Positions 15,998 to 24,700 of a stretch of 33,472 nt of DNA are shown here, piece by piece. The notes below the pieces were generated by a model. The model was given only the letters and a program-made list of their open reading frames with translations. It was not told the DNA's origin and made no database searches. Positions within the stretch are counted from its first letter, which is position 1, and each line of letters begins with the position of its first letter. Source of the DNA: an uncultured Ruminococcus sp. (GTDB lineage: Bacteria; Bacillota; Clostridia; Oscillospirales; Ruminococcaceae); contig CANRDT010000023.1 of the NCBI GenBank assembly GCA_947629455.1, positions 1 through 33,472 on the forward strand, read 5' to 3'. The translations under genes were made by a program, and so were the position numbers.

Positions 15998-16255
15998 GTG
16001 AGCGAAAGAAATCTTAGAAAGACCAGAGTGGGCAAGGTGGTTTCCGACAAGATGGACAAGACTATCGTCGTGGCTATCGAGGATAACGTACAGCACCCCC
16101 TGTATAAGAAGATAATCAAGAGAACAGTAAAGCTGAAAGCGCACGACGAGAACAACGAGTGCAGGATCGGCGATAAGGTCGAGGTAATGGAAACCAGACC
16201 TCTGTCCAAGGACAAGAGATGGCGTCTGGTAAATATCCTCGAGAAGGCTAAGTAA
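15998..16255 (+). CDS. rpsQ: 30S ribosomal protein S17
   Basis: S17 is a primary 16S rRNA binder with an OB fold. The GTG at 15998 is the start: it gives [20 protein letters not shown] and is set at normal spacing behind GGGAGG. The family blocks [11 protein letters not shown] and [17 protein letters not shown] are present. The 85-residue length is normal. A stem-loop sits in the 77 bp before rplN. Confidence 0.97.
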   Translation: MSERNLRKTRVGKVVSDKMDKTIVVAIEDNVQHPLYKKIIKRTVKLKAHDENNECRIGDKVEVMETRPLSKDKRWRLVNILEKAK

Positions 16256-16332
16256 TAACGTTTTTGTAATAATATGGACTGTCGGCGGCGATTCCGCCGC
16301 AGCCGTATAATTTGTGAAAGGAGGAACGCACT
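16256..16332 (+). other. Stem-loop spacer between rpsQ and rplN
   Basis: CGGCGG and CCGCCG form a stem around CGATT. Extension by CTG/CAG and GG/CC beyond small bulges gives a long imperfect hairpin over about 16273-16313. It marks the S10/spc junction, where E. coli has a separate promoter and regulator site. There is no T-run, so it is more likely an RNA processing or stability element than a terminator. A TATAAT follows the hairpin but has no usable -35. Confidence 0.45.
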
Positions 16333-16701
16333 GTGGTACAGATGCAGACTTATCTGAAGGTGGCAGATAACTCCGGAGCAAAGGAGCTTATGTGCATCAG
16401 AGTTTTAGGCGGAACACGCAGAAGGTATGCAAACATCGGCGACGTCGTGGTAGCTTCGGTCAAAAAAGCAACACCGGGCGGCGTTGTTAAGAAAGGCGAT
16501 GTTGTAAAAGCAGTAATCGTTCGTTCAGCAAAGGGTCTTCGTCGCGCAGACGGAACGTATATCCGTTTCGACGAGAACGCTGCTGTTATAATCAAGGAAG
16601 ATAAAAACCCAAGAGGGACCCGTATTTTCGGACCTGTTGCAAAAGAGCTGCGCGAAAAGGATTATCTGAAGATCCTGTCGCTCGCTCCGGAAGTACTTTG
16701 A
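16333..16701 (+). CDS. rplN: 50S ribosomal protein L14
   Basis: L14 forms intersubunit bridges and is the contact for the silencing factor RsfS. The GTG start at 16333 gives [20 protein letters not shown], matching the family N-terminus, and follows AAAGGAGG. The 122 residues include [20 protein letters not shown] and end with [16 protein letters not shown]. This is the first gene of the part that corresponds to the spc operon. Confidence 0.98.
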   Translation: MVQMQTYLKVADNSGAKELMCIRVLGGTRRRYANIGDVVVASVKKATPGGVVKKGDVVKAVIVRSAKGLRRADGTYIRFDENAAVIIKEDKNPRGTRIFGPVAKELREKDYLKILSLAPEVL

Positions 16702-16719
16702 TCGGGAGGTGTCGTTAAA

Positions 16720-17043
16720 ATGAGTAAGGTACACGTTAAGACCGGCGACACAGTCGTGATTCTTTCCGGAAAAGACAAGGGAAAGAAGGGTAAAGTCCTG
16801 GAGGTATCCCCCAAAGAGGGCAAGGTTATCGTAGAGGGACTTAATATCGTCACAAAGCACGTTAAACCGAGAAACGCACAGCAGGCGGGCGGCATCGTCA
16901 AGGCGGAGGCTGCAATGTACGCCTCAAAGGTACAGGCGGTATGCCCCAAGTGCTCAAAGCCGACAAGGATCGCGCATAAGATCCTTGAGGACGGTTCTAA
17001 GGTAAGAGTTTGTTCTCACGCCGACTGCGGCGAAGAATTTTGA
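16720..17043 (+). CDS. rplX: 50S ribosomal protein L24
   Basis: L24 is an assembly initiator near the tunnel exit. The KOW motif region is at the start ([20 protein letters not shown]), with [14 protein letters not shown] following. The 107-residue protein ends in a cysteine cluster, C75-x2-C78 and C98-x4-C103 with H100 between, resembling the zinc ribbon seen in many Firmicutes L24 proteins. The second pair is usually C-x2-C, so the wider spacing here is a small oddity. The ATG is 18 bp after rplN. Confidence 0.97.
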   Translation: MSKVHVKTGDTVVILSGKDKGKKGKVLEVSPKEGKVIVEGLNIVTKHVKPRNAQQAGGIVKAEAAMYASKVQAVCPKCSKPTRIAHKILEDGSKVRVCSHADCGEEF

Positions 17044-17062
17044 TTAAGGAGGAGATTTTACG

Positions 17063-17605
17063 ATGGCTGCAAGATTGAAAGAATATTATGTTAGCACCGT
17101 AGCTCCTGCTATGATGAAAAAATTTCAGTATGCTAACGTTATGCAGATCCCTAAGCTTGACAAGGTAGTTATCAACGTAGGCTGCGGGGCGGATAAGGAC
17201 AACAAGAAGGTCATTGACGCTATTATGGCAGACCTCGCCGCTATCACCGGACAGAAGCCTATCGTTTGCAAGGCTAAGAAGTCGGTAGCTAATTTCAAGC
17301 TGAGGGACGGACAGATCATCGGCGTAAAGGTTACGCTCAGAGCGGAGAAAATGTACGAGTTCGTAGACAGGCTCTTCAATGTGGCATTCCCCCGCGTAAG
17401 AGATTTCAGAGGTATCAACGGCAATTCCTTTGACGGAAGAGGAAACTATTCCACCGGTATCAAGGAACAGCTTATTTTCCCTGAGATCGAGTATGACAAG
17501 ATCGACAAGGTAAGAGGTATGGATATTAACTTTATCACTACCGCTAAGACAGACGAAGAAGCCAAGGAGCTGCTGACACTTATGGGCGCTCCGTTCGCAA
17601 GGTAA
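17063..17605 (+). CDS. rplE: 50S ribosomal protein L5
   Basis: L5 binds 5S rRNA and contacts P-site tRNA. The protein is 180 residues, the usual length. It contains [35 protein letters not shown] and the signature [20 protein letters not shown], ending with [20 protein letters not shown] strong site, AAGGAGGAG, stands upstream, and rpsZ follows after 20 bp. Confidence 0.98.
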   Translation: MAARLKEYYVSTVAPAMMKKFQYANVMQIPKLDKVVINVGCGADKDNKKVIDAIMADLAAITGQKPIVCKAKKSVANFKLRDGQIIGVKVTLRAEKMYEFVDRLFNVAFPRVRDFRGINGNSFDGRGNYSTGIKEQLIFPEIEYDKIDKVRGMDINFITTAKTDEEAKELLTLMGAPFAR

Positions 17606-17625
17606 AGGTAGAGGAGGAAATTTAT

Positions 17626-17811
17626 ATGGCTAAAAAGGCTATGATAAACAAGCAGCAGGCTAAGCCTAAGTATTCCACTCGTGCTTACAACAGATGCAAG
17701 ATCTGCGGAAGACCTCACGCCTATCTGAGAAAATTCGGCATCTGCCGTATCTGTTTCAGAGAATTGGCTCATGACGGTCAGATCCCCGGAGTGAAGAAGG
17801 CAAGTTGGTAA
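17626..17811 (+). CDS. rpsZ: 30S ribosomal protein S14, zinc-binding type
   Basis: The short (61-residue) S14 type has four zinc ligands: C24-x2-C27 in CKICGRPH and C40-x2-C43 in CRICFREL. This is the C+ form common in Firmicutes, unlike the 100-residue zinc-free form. It binds the 30S head near S3 and S10. It ends in GVKKASW, as is usual for the type. rpsH begins 15 bp later behind AAAGGAGG. Confidence 0.98.
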   Translation: MAKKAMINKQQAKPKYSTRAYNRCKICGRPHAYLRKFGICRICFRELAHDGQIPGVKKASW

Positions 17812-17826
17812 AGGAGGTTAACAAGT

Positions 17827-18225
17827 ATGCAGATTACTGATTCGATAGCGGATTTGTTGACCAGGATCCGCAATGCAAGCACGGCTAAGCATGCAACGGT
17901 TGACGTACCTGCGTCAAATATGAAGAAGTCCATCACCCAGATCCTTGTGGATGAGGGATATGTAAAGGACTTCAAGATCATTGAGGACGGCAAGCAGGGT
18001 ATTATCAGGATCACGCTCAAGTACGATGAGAACCGCAATTCCGTAATATCCGGACTGAGAAGAGTTTCCAAACCGGGACTCAGAATATATTCAAGCTGCG
18101 AGGATATGCCCAAGGTCATGAAGGGACTGGGGATCGCCGTGGTTTCCACTTCAAAGGGCGTAATTACCGACAAGAAGGCAAGAGAACTCAATGTCGGCGG
18201 CGAGGTTCTCGCGTTTATTTGGTAA
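17827..18225 (+). CDS. rpsH: 30S ribosomal protein S8
   Basis: S8 binds the central domain of 16S rRNA and, in E. coli, represses the spc operon at the L5 site. The 132 residues start [18 protein letters not shown] and hold [15 protein letters not shown] sequence ([13 protein letters not shown]) and the C-terminal [20 protein letters not shown] that contacts RNA. Length and spacing are normal. Confidence 0.98.
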   Translation: MQITDSIADLLTRIRNASTAKHATVDVPASNMKKSITQILVDEGYVKDFKIIEDGKQGIIRITLKYDENRNSVISGLRRVSKPGLRIYSSCEDMPKVMKGLGIAVVSTSKGVITDKKARELNVGGEVLAFIW

Positions 18226-18240
18226 GGAGGACTAAACACT

Positions 18241-18792
18241 ATGTCAAGAATCGGATTAAAACCCGTTAGTGTTCCTGCCGGAGTAGACGTGACCGTTGCC
18301 GACGGCAATGTTGTCACCGTCAAAGGTCCCAAGGGAACCATTACTAAGACCTTTAACAAGGATATGATAATCAAGTCCGAAGACGGCGTTATCACCGTGG
18401 CTCGTCCCAGTGACGACAAGCTGCATAAATCGCTGCACGGACTTACAAGGACCCTGATCCACAATATGGTAGAGGGCGTTACAAATGGCTATTCCAAGAC
18501 GCTCGAGATCGTGGGAGTAGGTTACAGAGCTGCAAAGCAGGGCAAGAATCTTGTTATGAACCTGGGATTTTCACATCAGGTGATCGTTCCGGAAACGGAC
18601 GACATCAAGATCGACGTTCCTCAGCCCAACCAGATCGTGGTTTCGGGTATAGATAAGCAGGCTGTAGGTCAGTTTGCCTGCGAGATCCGCGAAAAGCGTC
18701 CGCCGGAGCCTTATAAGGGCAAGGGTATCCGCTATCAGGGCGAATACGTTATCCATAAGGAAGGCAAGGCCGGCAAGGGCAGCAAGAAGTAA
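18241..18792 (+). CDS. rplF: 50S ribosomal protein L6
   Basis: L6 has two tandem RNA-binding domains near the GTPase-factor site. The 183 residues start MSRIGLKPVSVPAGVDV. The second domain carries GYRAAKQGKNLVMNLGFSH and the closing signature REKRPPEPYKGKGIRYQGE. The ATG follows GGAGGACT by the usual distance, 15 bp after rpsH. Confidence 0.98.
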   Translation: MSRIGLKPVSVPAGVDVTVADGNVVTVKGPKGTITKTFNKDMIIKSEDGVITVARPSDDKLHKSLHGLTRTLIHNMVEGVTNGYSKTLEIVGVGYRAAKQGKNLVMNLGFSHQVIVPETDDIKIDVPQPNQIVVSGIDKQAVGQFACEIREKRPPEPYKGKGIRYQGEYVIHKEGKAGKGSKK

Positions 18793-18811
18793 TTAAAAGG
18801 AGAGAATTACT

Positions 18812-19171
18812 ATGGTGAAAAAGCTTGACAGAGCGAAGGCAAGAGCAAAAAGACACGCCAGAGTCCGCAACAAAGTTTCCGGAACCGCGCAGTGTCCGCG
18901 CCTGAACGTATTCCGCTCCTCAAAGCATATATATGCGCAGATCATAGACGACACCAAGGGCGTTACTCTTTGCTCCGCATCTTCAATGTCCAAGGACTTT
19001 GACGGCGTTGGCGGAAACAAGGAAGGCGCACGCAAGGTCGGCGAAATGATCGCTAAGGCGGCTGCTGAAAAGGGTATCGAGAATGTCGTTTTCGACAGAG
19101 GCGGTTATCTCTATCACGGACGCATTCAGGAATTAGCAGAAGGGGCCCGTGAAGGCGGACTCAAGTTCTAA
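18812..19171 (+). CDS. rplR: 50S ribosomal protein L18
   Basis: L18 binds 5S rRNA with L5 in the central protuberance. The 119-residue product has the basic N-terminus ([20 protein letters not shown]), then [18 protein letters not shown], and ends in [20 protein letters not shown] and EGGLKF, as expected. It is 19 bp downstream of rplF, with AAGGAGAG upstream of the ATG. Confidence 0.98.
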   Translation: MVKKLDRAKARAKRHARVRNKVSGTAQCPRLNVFRSSKHIYAQIIDDTKGVTLCSASSMSKDFDGVGGNKEGARKVGEMIAKAAAEKGIENVVFDRGGYLYHGRIQELAEGAREGGLKF

Positions 19172-19188
19172 GAAGGAGGGTATTACTT

Positions 19189-19689
19189 TTGGCTATAATA
19201 GATGCTTCAACATTGGAACTCAACGAAAAAGTAGTCGCGATCAACAGCGTATCAAAAACCGTTAAGGGCGGCCGTATAAGGAAATTTTCGGCGCTTATCG
19301 TAGTAGGCGACGGAAACGGTATCGTAGGATTCGGTCTCGGTAAGGCGAGCGAAGTTCCCGACGCTATCCGCAAGGGTATCGAGGACGCCAAGAAGAACCT
19401 TATCAGGGTATCTCTTAAGGGTACTACCATTCCTCACGAGATCGTAGGAAAATTCGGCGCAGGCGAAGTGCTTATGAAGCCTGCCGCACCCGGTACGGGA
19501 GTTATCGCGGGCGGTCCCGTGAGAGCGGTCGTTGAGATCGCAGGCATCAAGGACATCAGAACCAAGTCTTTGCGTTCAAACAATCCCTGCAACGTGGTAA
19601 GAGCTACCATAAACGGACTTGCATCGGTAAGATCGGCTGAAGAAGTAGCCGCAAAGAGAGGTAAGACCGTGCGCGAAGTGATCGGCTAA
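19189..19689 (+). CDS. rpsE: 30S ribosomal protein S5
   Basis: S5 works in decoding fidelity and mRNA unwinding. The start is an uncommon TTG at 19189, placed by AAGGAGGG nine bases upstream and by the family N-terminus ([20 protein letters not shown]). No ATG or GTG in this frame fits better. The RNA-binding domain has [20 protein letters not shown] and [11 protein letters not shown], and the C-terminal half has [19 protein letters not shown]. The 166 residues are a normal length. Confidence 0.97.
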   Translation: MAIIDASTLELNEKVVAINSVSKTVKGGRIRKFSALIVVGDGNGIVGFGLGKASEVPDAIRKGIEDAKKNLIRVSLKGTTIPHEIVGKFGAGEVLMKPAAPGTGVIAGGPVRAVVEIAGIKDIRTKSLRSNNPCNVVRATINGLASVRSAEEVAAKRGKTVREVIG

Positions 19690-19702
19690 GGAGGAAAAAG
19701 CA

Positions 19703-19882
19703 ATGGCAGAACTGAAAATCGAACTGGTCAGAAGTCTGAATAACAAGGTCGAAAAACAAGTGCTGACGGCTAATTCTCTCGGCCTGAAAAAAATCGGCGA
19801 TGTAACCACTCAGCCTGATAATCCGCAGACACAGGGCAAGATCAGGGTTATATCCCACCTTATTAAAGTAACCGAAGCGTAA
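19703..19882 (+). CDS. rpmD: 50S ribosomal protein L30
   Basis: This short gene of 59 codons lies between rpsE and rplO, the invariant position of L30. The product begins MAELKIELVRSLNN and contains ANSLGLKKIGDVTTQPD and the C-terminal HLIKVTEA, all matching the family. The spectinomycin-operon member L30 binds 23S rRNA at the 50S periphery. The ATG follows AAGGAGG at good spacing. The stop at 19880-19882 leaves 18 bp before the rplO start, including that gene's AAGGAGG. Confidence 0.95.
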   Translation: MAELKIELVRSLNNKVEKQVLTANSLGLKKIGDVTTQPDNPQTQGKIRVISHLIKVTEA

Positions 19883-19900
19883 AGCAAGGAGGTGCTAAAT

Positions 19901-20341
19901 ATGAAACTGCACGAATTATCACCTGCCGAAGGTTCAAAGAAGGCAGCCAAGAGAGTGGGCAGAGGCCACGGCTCAGGCTGGGGAAAAACCGCAGGCAAAG
20001 GTCATAAGGGTCAGAACGCCCGTTCGGGCGGCGGAGTAAGACCGGGATTTGAAGGCGGTCAGACTACACTGGCAAGAAGGATCCCTAAGAGAGGATTCAA
20101 TAATATTTTCGCAACCGAGTACGCAGTTGTCAATGTTTCGGATCTGGACAGATTCGTAGACGGAACGGTCGTCGATACCGAGCTGCTCAAGGCGGCAGGT
20201 CTTGTAAAGAAAGAGTACGACGGCGTTAAGATACTCGGCAACGGCGAACTGAACAGAAATCTTACCGTAAAGGCGGCGGCTTTTTCCGCATCTGCAAAGG
20301 AGAAGATCGAAAAGGCAGGCGGAAAGGCTGAGGTGATGTAA
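19901..20341 (+). CDS. rplO: 50S ribosomal protein L15
   Basis: L15 is a late assembly protein with a long N-terminal extension into the 50S core. The frame opens at a GTG at 19892, but that codon is part of the ribosome binding site AAGGAGGTG. The ATG at 19901 gives [20 protein letters not shown] and 146 residues. The glycine-rich extension [20 protein letters not shown] is typical. The stop is followed within two bases by the secY start. Confidence 0.97.
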   Translation: MKLHELSPAEGSKKAAKRVGRGHGSGWGKTAGKGHKGQNARSGGGVRPGFEGGQTTLARRIPKRGFNNIFATEYAVVNVSDLDRFVDGTVVDTELLKAAGLVKKEYDGVKILGNGELNRNLTVKAAAFSASAKEKIEKAGGKAEVM

Positions 20342-20343
20342 TT

Positions 20344-21648
20344 GTGATAGAAACATTCCGTAATGCGTGGAAGGTTCCCGAACTGAGAAGGAAACTCCTG
20401 TTTACATTCTTCATCATAATTATATACCGAATCGGCGGAGCGGTCCCCGTTCCGTATCTTGACAGTGCGGCTATAGCGTCGTGGTTCTCCGAGAGCAATG
20501 CGAACGGTAACTTCTTCAGCTACCTGAACGTTCTTTCGGGCGGTAACTTTGCGGACGCAACCCTGCTTGCGCTGTCGGTAAGCCCGTATATCAATGCACA
20601 GATCATTATCCAGCTGCTGACCTATGCGCTCCCTCCGCTTGAAAAGCTTGCGGAAGAGGGTCTTGAGGGTAGGAAAAAGCTGAACAAGATCACGAAGTAT
20701 ACCGCTCTGGGCATTTCGCTGTTCCAGTCGTGGGCATACTATCTGACACTGAAAAATACGGCTCACGCGATCATATATACTACCGGCTGGGAGAAGATCT
20801 ATTCCGAGATCGTTATAATCCTCTGCTTTACGGCGGGCGCGTCGCTTACTATCTGGCTGGGCGACCTCATCAATGAAAAGGGTATCGGAAACGGTATCTC
20901 GATGCTGCTGTTCGCAGGTATCATTGCAAGAGGACCTGCTGCGGTATGGAACCTTATTATGCTGATGCGCACCGGCGAGGCTAAGTATATGATACTCGTT
21001 CCTATCATCATTGTCATCTTTGTGTTGATGATCGCGTTTATCATCTTTATTAACAATGCGGAAAGACGTATACCGATACAGTATGCAAAACGCGTTGTCG
21101 GCAGAAAACAGTACGGCGGACAGAACACATATATCCCGATAAAAATAGCAATGAGCGGCGTTCTGCCTATCATCTTCGCTATGGCGTTTATGTCGCTGCC
21201 GTCTACGCTTGAAATGTTTATCAAACCGAGAGCCGACGGTACGGGATTCTATAACGGTCTGCTGAGGTGGTTCAGCTACGATCACCCCTTCTATGCCTGC
21301 CTGTACTTCCTGCTCATAATCGGATTTAACTACTTCTATGTTTCAATGCAGTATAACCCCGTTGAGATAGCCAATAATCTCAGACAGAATAACGGCGGCG
21401 TTCCCGGTATCAGACCGGGCAGACCGACCAGCGACTACATCAAGAGGATACTTTCAAAGATAACTCTGGTGGGCGCGATCTTCCTGGGAATAATCGCGAT
21501 CTTCCCGATAATCTTCGGCGCGGCGACCGGCGTGAACATCGCAATGGGCGGTACTTCGATACTCATCGTTGTAAGCGTTGCACTTGAGACCGTAAGAACT
21601 ATGGAATCGCAGATGATGATGCGTCATCACAAGGGATTCTTAGAATAA
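20344..21648 (+). CDS. secY: Protein translocase subunit SecY
   Basis: SecY forms the membrane channel of the Sec translocon with SecE and SecG. The 434-residue protein has about ten membrane segments. Family signatures are visible: the plug region SYLNVLSGGNFADATLLALS, SPYINAQIIIQLL, the cytoplasmic loop PIQYAKRVVGRKQYGGQ, and QNNGGVPGIRPGRPTSDYI near the C-terminus. The start is GTG at 20344, giving MIETFRNAWKVPELRRKL. Its ribosome binding site, GAGGTGA, lies inside the end of rplO, so the two genes are translationally coupled. Its place in the spc part is standard. Confidence 0.98.
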   Translation: MIETFRNAWKVPELRRKLLFTFFIIIIYRIGGAVPVPYLDSAAIASWFSESNANGNFFSYLNVLSGGNFADATLLALSVSPYINAQIIIQLLTYALPPLEKLAEEGLEGRKKLNKITKYTALGISLFQSWAYYLTLKNTAHAIIYTTGWEKIYSEIVIILCFTAGASLTIWLGDLINEKGIGNGISMLLFAGIIARGPAAVWNLIMLMRTGEAKYMILVPIIIVIFVLMIAFIIFINNAERRIPIQYAKRVVGRKQYGGQNTYIPIKIAMSGVLPIIFAMAFMSLPSTLEMFIKPRADGTGFYNGLLRWFSYDHPFYACLYFLLIIGFNYFYVSMQYNPVEIANNLRQNNGGVPGIRPGRPTSDYIKRILSKITLVGAIFLGIIAIFPIIFGAATGVNIAMGGTSILIVVSVALETVRTMESQMMMRHHKGFLE

Positions 21649-21683
21649 GCAGAAACAAAATTTAAGAAAAAGGAGTCTGAGGC

Positions 21684-22316
21684 ATGAATCTGATTTTATT
21701 GGGCGCACCGGGCGCCGGAAAAGGAACGCAGGCAGAGGTCATCTGCGAGGCGTTGAAAATCCCCACTATTTCCACGGGAAATATGCTCAGAGCTGCCGTT
21801 AAGGCAGGCACGGAGTACGGTCTGAAAGCAAAAGCGGCTATGGATGCCGGCGATCTGGTTTCGGACGAGATAGTTATCGGTATCCTCAAGGACAGGATCA
21901 AAGAACCTGACGCTCAGAACGGTTTCATCCTCGACGGATTTCCAAGGACCGTTCCTCAGGCAGAGGCGCTTGACGCAATGGGCGTGAATATCGACAAGGT
22001 CATAGAGATACACGTTCCCGACGAGAAGATCAGGCAAAGACTCAGCGGAAGAAGAGTCTGCCTTGACTGCGGAGCGACATATCACGTAGACTTCAAGCCG
22101 AGCAAAGTCGAAGGCGTCTGCGACGTATGCGGCAAGCCGCTCGTTATCCGCAAGGACGATGAGCCGGAGACCGTTCTGAGCAGACTTAAGACCTACCACG
22201 AGCAGACTGCTCCCCTCAAAGGCTACTATGAGGCGCAGGGCAAGCTCGTTACGGTAGAAGGTCAGGAAGAAGTAGCCGATACCTCAAGACTTACTCTTGC
22301 GGCGATAAATGCCTGA
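21684..22316 (+). CDS. adk: Adenylate kinase, zinc-lid type
   Basis: The enzyme interconverts ATP and AMP with two ADP. The P-loop is GAPGAGKGT (residues 7-15), and the AMP-site block [18 protein letters not shown] and the FILDGFPRT motif follow. The LID carries four cysteines, C126, C129, C146 and C149, in CLDCG and CDVCG, the structural zinc site common in Gram-positives. At 210 residues it is full length. It lies 35 bp after secY, in the same order as in B. subtilis. Confidence 0.98.
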   Translation: MNLILLGAPGAGKGTQAEVICEALKIPTISTGNMLRAAVKAGTEYGLKAKAAMDAGDLVSDEIVIGILKDRIKEPDAQNGFILDGFPRTVPQAEALDAMGVNIDKVIEIHVPDEKIRQRLSGRRVCLDCGATYHVDFKPSKVEGVCDVCGKPLVIRKDDEPETVLSRLKTYHEQTAPLKGYYEAQGKLVTVEGQEEVADTSRLTLAAINA

Positions 22317-22334
22317 CACTAAGGAAGGCTGCGC

Positions 22335-23081
22335 ATGATATGTGTGAAATCCAATAAAGAGATAGCTAAAATGCGCAAGGCGGGACAGATAACCGCCGGA
22401 GCATTGATAGCTGCGGGCGAGGCGCTGAGGGCAGGTATGACCACCAAGGAGCTTGACGCGGTAGTCCGCAGATATATTACCTCTCATGGAGCGAAACCCA
22501 GCTTTCTGGGTTACGGAGGATTCCCCGGTTCGGCGTGTATTTCGATAAACGACGAAGTTATCCACGGTATCCCCGGCTCCAGAAAAATTCTGGAGGGCGA
22601 CATCGTTTCGGTAGACGTGGGAGCTTATATAGACGGCTACCACGGAGATTCCTGCAAGACCTTTGCGGTTGGGGAAGTATCCGCGTCGGCGCAGGCGCTG
22701 ATGAAGTCTACCGAGGAGAGCCTGTATATTGCCGTTGAAATGGCAAGACCCGGAGTAAGGCTGGGGGATATAGGCGCCGCGATCCAGAAATATAACGAGG
22801 ACAACGGTTTCTCGGTCGTGAGAGAGTTTGTCGGTCACGGAGTAGGCAAGGAACTTCACGAAGAGCCCGAAGTGCCGAATTTCGGCAAGGCGGGTCACGG
22901 AGTAAGACTTGCGGCAGGTATGGTCATCGCGATCGAACCTATGATAAACGAAGGTACTGCCGCCATAAGGGTAATGCCCGACAAGTGGACGGTAAAGACC
23001 GCAGACGGCAAGCTTTCCGCTCATTTTGAACATACGATAGCCATTACGGGCGACGGCGCGGTCATTCTGACTAAGCCGTGA
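22335..23081 (+). CDS. map: Methionine aminopeptidase, type I
   Basis: The protein removes the initiator methionine from nascent chains. The five metal ligands of the pita-bread fold can be placed: D94 and D105 (VDVGAYIDGYHGDS), H168 (VGHGVG), E201 (AIEPMI) and E232 (FEHTIAI), with the substrate-side H77 in NDEVIHGIP. It is 248 residues long with no N-terminal zinc finger, so it is type Ia. The ATG follows AAGGAAGG. Its TGA overlaps a GTG of the next reading frame. Confidence 0.98.
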   Translation: MICVKSNKEIAKMRKAGQITAGALIAAGEALRAGMTTKELDAVVRRYITSHGAKPSFLGYGGFPGSACISINDEVIHGIPGSRKILEGDIVSVDVGAYIDGYHGDSCKTFAVGEVSASAQALMKSTEESLYIAVEMARPGVRLGDIGAAIQKYNEDNGFSVVREFVGHGVGKELHEEPEVPNFGKAGHGVRLAAGMVIAIEPMINEGTAAIRVMPDKWTVKTADGKLSAHFEHTIAITGDGAVILTKP

Positions 23082-23089
23082 GGACGGAT

Positions 23090-23335
23090 ATGGAGATCGT
23101 AGTCGGTTCGCTGGTGAGGTCGCTGGCAGGCCGTGATAAGGACCGCCTGTTCGTTGCAGCGGCGGTAGACGGCTGCTCTGTGTATATCGCGGACGGGAGA
23201 AAGCGAAGGCTCGATTCCCCAAAGCGGAAAAATATCAGGCACATTTCACCTGCCGGAAAAGTGATAGATACCGACGGACTGACAAATAAAAAACTGAGAA
23301 GGCTGATCTTTGAGTTTTCAACCCAGAACTTATAA
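23090..23335 (+). CDS. KOW-domain RNA-binding protein (YbzG-like)
   Basis: This small basic protein lies between map and infA, where B. subtilis has ybzG. With the start at the ATG at 23090 it has 81 residues. A GTG at 23078, overlapping the map stop, would add four. The N-terminal half (IVVGSLVRSLAGRDKDRLFV, then DGCSVYIADGRKRRLDSPKRKN) is a KOW/L14e-like beta barrel. The C-terminal half is a short basic helix (NKKLRRLIFEF). It probably binds rRNA or aids translation, but its function is not established. The ribosome binding site is weak (TGAGGA), suggesting coupling to map. Confidence 0.8.
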   Translation: MEIVVGSLVRSLAGRDKDRLFVAAAVDGCSVYIADGRKRRLDSPKRKNIRHISPAGKVIDTDGLTNKKLRRLIFEFSTQNL

Positions 23336-23373
23336 GAGGTTGACCGACAGTCTTGGTACGGGGAGGTATATTG

Positions 23374-23592
23374 ATGTCAAAGGAAGACGTTATAGAAGTT
23401 GAAGGCACTGTAGTTGAGGCGCTTCCCGGAGCAAAATTCAACGTAGAGCTTTCAAACGGACATATGATACTTGCTCACGTTTCCGGCAAGCTGCGGATGA
23501 ATTATATCCGTATCGTTCCCGGAGATAAGGTCACGGTGGAGATGTCGCCGTATGATCTGAACAAGGGCAGGATCACATGGAGAGCCAAGTGA
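23374..23592 (+). CDS. infA: Translation initiation factor IF-1
   Basis: IF-1 is a single OB-fold protein that blocks the A site during initiation. The start is the ATG at 23374 ([20 protein letters not shown]), behind GGGGAGG. An ATG 21 bp upstream in frame lies before that site. The 72 residues carry the family core, [20 protein letters not shown], and end in [13 protein letters not shown]. The length is exactly normal. About 90 bp without clear structure separate it from rpmJ. Confidence 0.98.
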   Translation: MSKEDVIEVEGTVVEALPGAKFNVELSNGHMILAHVSGKLRMNYIRIVPGDKVTVEMSPYDLNKGRITWRAK

Positions 23593-23680
23593 CCCGAGCG
23601 TCGCTGTGGGCTTTCATTAAAAACAAAAGGCAGAGGAATAGCGATATTCCCGTTTGTACGATCAAAAAGGAGGTATTTCA

Positions 23681-23794
23681 ATGAAAGTAAGACCTTCAGT
23701 CAAGCCGATGTGCGAAAAGTGCAAGGTTATCAAGAGAAAGGGCAAGATCATGGTGATCTGCCAGAACCCCAAGCACAAGCAGCGTCAGGGCTGA
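23681..23794 (+). CDS. rpmJ: 50S ribosomal protein L36, zinc type
   Basis: The 37-codon gene encodes [16 protein letters not shown] at the start and ends [10 protein letters not shown]. The zinc ligands C11, C14, C27 and H32 are all present, making this the C+ form. AAGGAGG stands at the correct distance from the ATG. The position between infA and rpsM is the standard one. Confidence 0.96.
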   Translation: MKVRPSVKPMCEKCKVIKRKGKIMVICQNPKHKQRQG

Positions 23795-23823
23795 TAAACC
23801 AATAACGGAGGTGCGTTAGAAGA

Positions 23824-24192
23824 ATGGCACGAATTGCTGGAATCGACCTGCCCAGAGAGAAAAGAGTCGAGATTGGCTTGACTTATATCTACGGCATTGG
23901 TCAGAAAACCGCTGCGAAGATCCTCAAGGAAACAGGCGTTGATCCCGATACGAGAGTAAGAGATCTTTCCGAGGACGACGTGGCAAAACTGCGTGAATAT
24001 ATTGATCACAACTTAACCGTTGAGGGCGACCTCAGAAGAAACGTCGCGCTTAATATCAAAAGACTTGTTGAGATCGGCTGCTACAGGGGCGTTCGCCACA
24101 GAAGAGGTCTTCCCGTAAGAGGACAGAGAACAAAGACCAACGCGAGAACCCGCAAGGGACCTGTAAAGACCATCGCTAACAAGAAGAAGTAA
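23824..24192 (+). CDS. rpsM: 30S ribosomal protein S13
   Basis: S13 lies in the 30S head and bridges to the 50S subunit and P-site tRNA. The 122 residues start [20 protein letters not shown], carry the helix-hairpin-helix [17 protein letters not shown], and end in the basic tail [20 protein letters not shown]. The first gene of the alpha-operon part, it is followed by rpsK after 14 bp. Confidence 0.98.
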   Translation: MARIAGIDLPREKRVEIGLTYIYGIGQKTAAKILKETGVDPDTRVRDLSEDDVAKLREYIDHNLTVEGDLRRNVALNIKRLVEIGCYRGVRHRRGLPVRGQRTKTNARTRKGPVKTIANKKK

Positions 24193-24206
24193 GGAGGATG
24201 TGAACT

Positions 24207-24605
24207 ATGGCACAGCCTAAGAAGAAAACTACTATCCGCCGTCGCCGCGAGAGAAAGAATATTGAACAGGGACAGGTTCATATCCAGTCTACCTTTAATA
24301 ACACTATCGTAACCATCACCGATATGCAGGGCAACGCTATTTCGTGGGCGTCGGCAGGCGGTCTGGGATTCAGAGGCTCAAAGAAGTCTACTCCTTTTGC
24401 CGCTCAGACAGCAGCGGAAACTGCCGCGAGAGCCGCAAAGGAACACGGACTCAAGATCGTTGAAGTGTTCGTAAAGGGTCCCGGCGCGGGAAGAGAAGCG
24501 GCTATAAGAGCTTTGCAGTCGGAGGATCTGGAGGTAAGACTGATAAAGGACGTTACCCCTATTCCCCATAACGGATGCCGTCCTCCCAAGAGAAGACGTG
24601 TGTAA
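24207..24605 (+). CDS. rpsK: 30S ribosomal protein S11
   Basis: S11 shapes the mRNA exit region of the platform. The 132-residue protein starts with a basic tail ([14 protein letters not shown]) and has [35 protein letters not shown] and the closing [18 protein letters not shown], all diagnostic. The ATG follows AAGGAGG, 14 bp after rpsM. A 95-bp spacer with two hairpins comes next. Confidence 0.98.
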   Translation: MAQPKKKTTIRRRRERKNIEQGQVHIQSTFNNTIVTITDMQGNAISWASAGGLGFRGSKKSTPFAAQTAAETAARAAKEHGLKIVEVFVKGPGAGREAAIRALQSEDLEVRLIKDVTPIPHNGCRPPKRRRV

Positions 24606-24700
24606 TATTTATCAATTTGAGTTTTGAAGTTTACTCAAAGTCGGGTGCGTCCGCAGGATAAAGACCCGATAACAAAATCGAAAACGGAGGTTAATTTACT
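24606..24700 (+). promoter_or_regulatory. Two-hairpin spacer before rpsD (possible S4 control element)
   Basis: A 7-bp stem, TTTGAGT/ACTCAAA (24616-24639), is followed directly by TCGGGT/ACCCGA (24641-24669) with an inner TCC/GGA. The second stem lies about 20 bases before the CGGAGG site of rpsD. S4 is a known autoregulator whose targets are structured leaders, so an S4-binding element here is plausible, but nothing beyond the hairpins supports it. Confidence 0.35.

Noticed and set aside
20059..21285. A 408-codon open frame on the minus strand opposite rplO and secY
   Set aside because: It is a shadow of two certain genes. Its translation is rich in Arg, His, Tyr and Cys with no recognisable domain, and it lacks a convincing ribosome binding site.
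22284..23222. A 312-codon minus-strand frame opposite map and the KOW gene
   Set aside because: Antisense shadow; map has all its metal ligands on the + strand.
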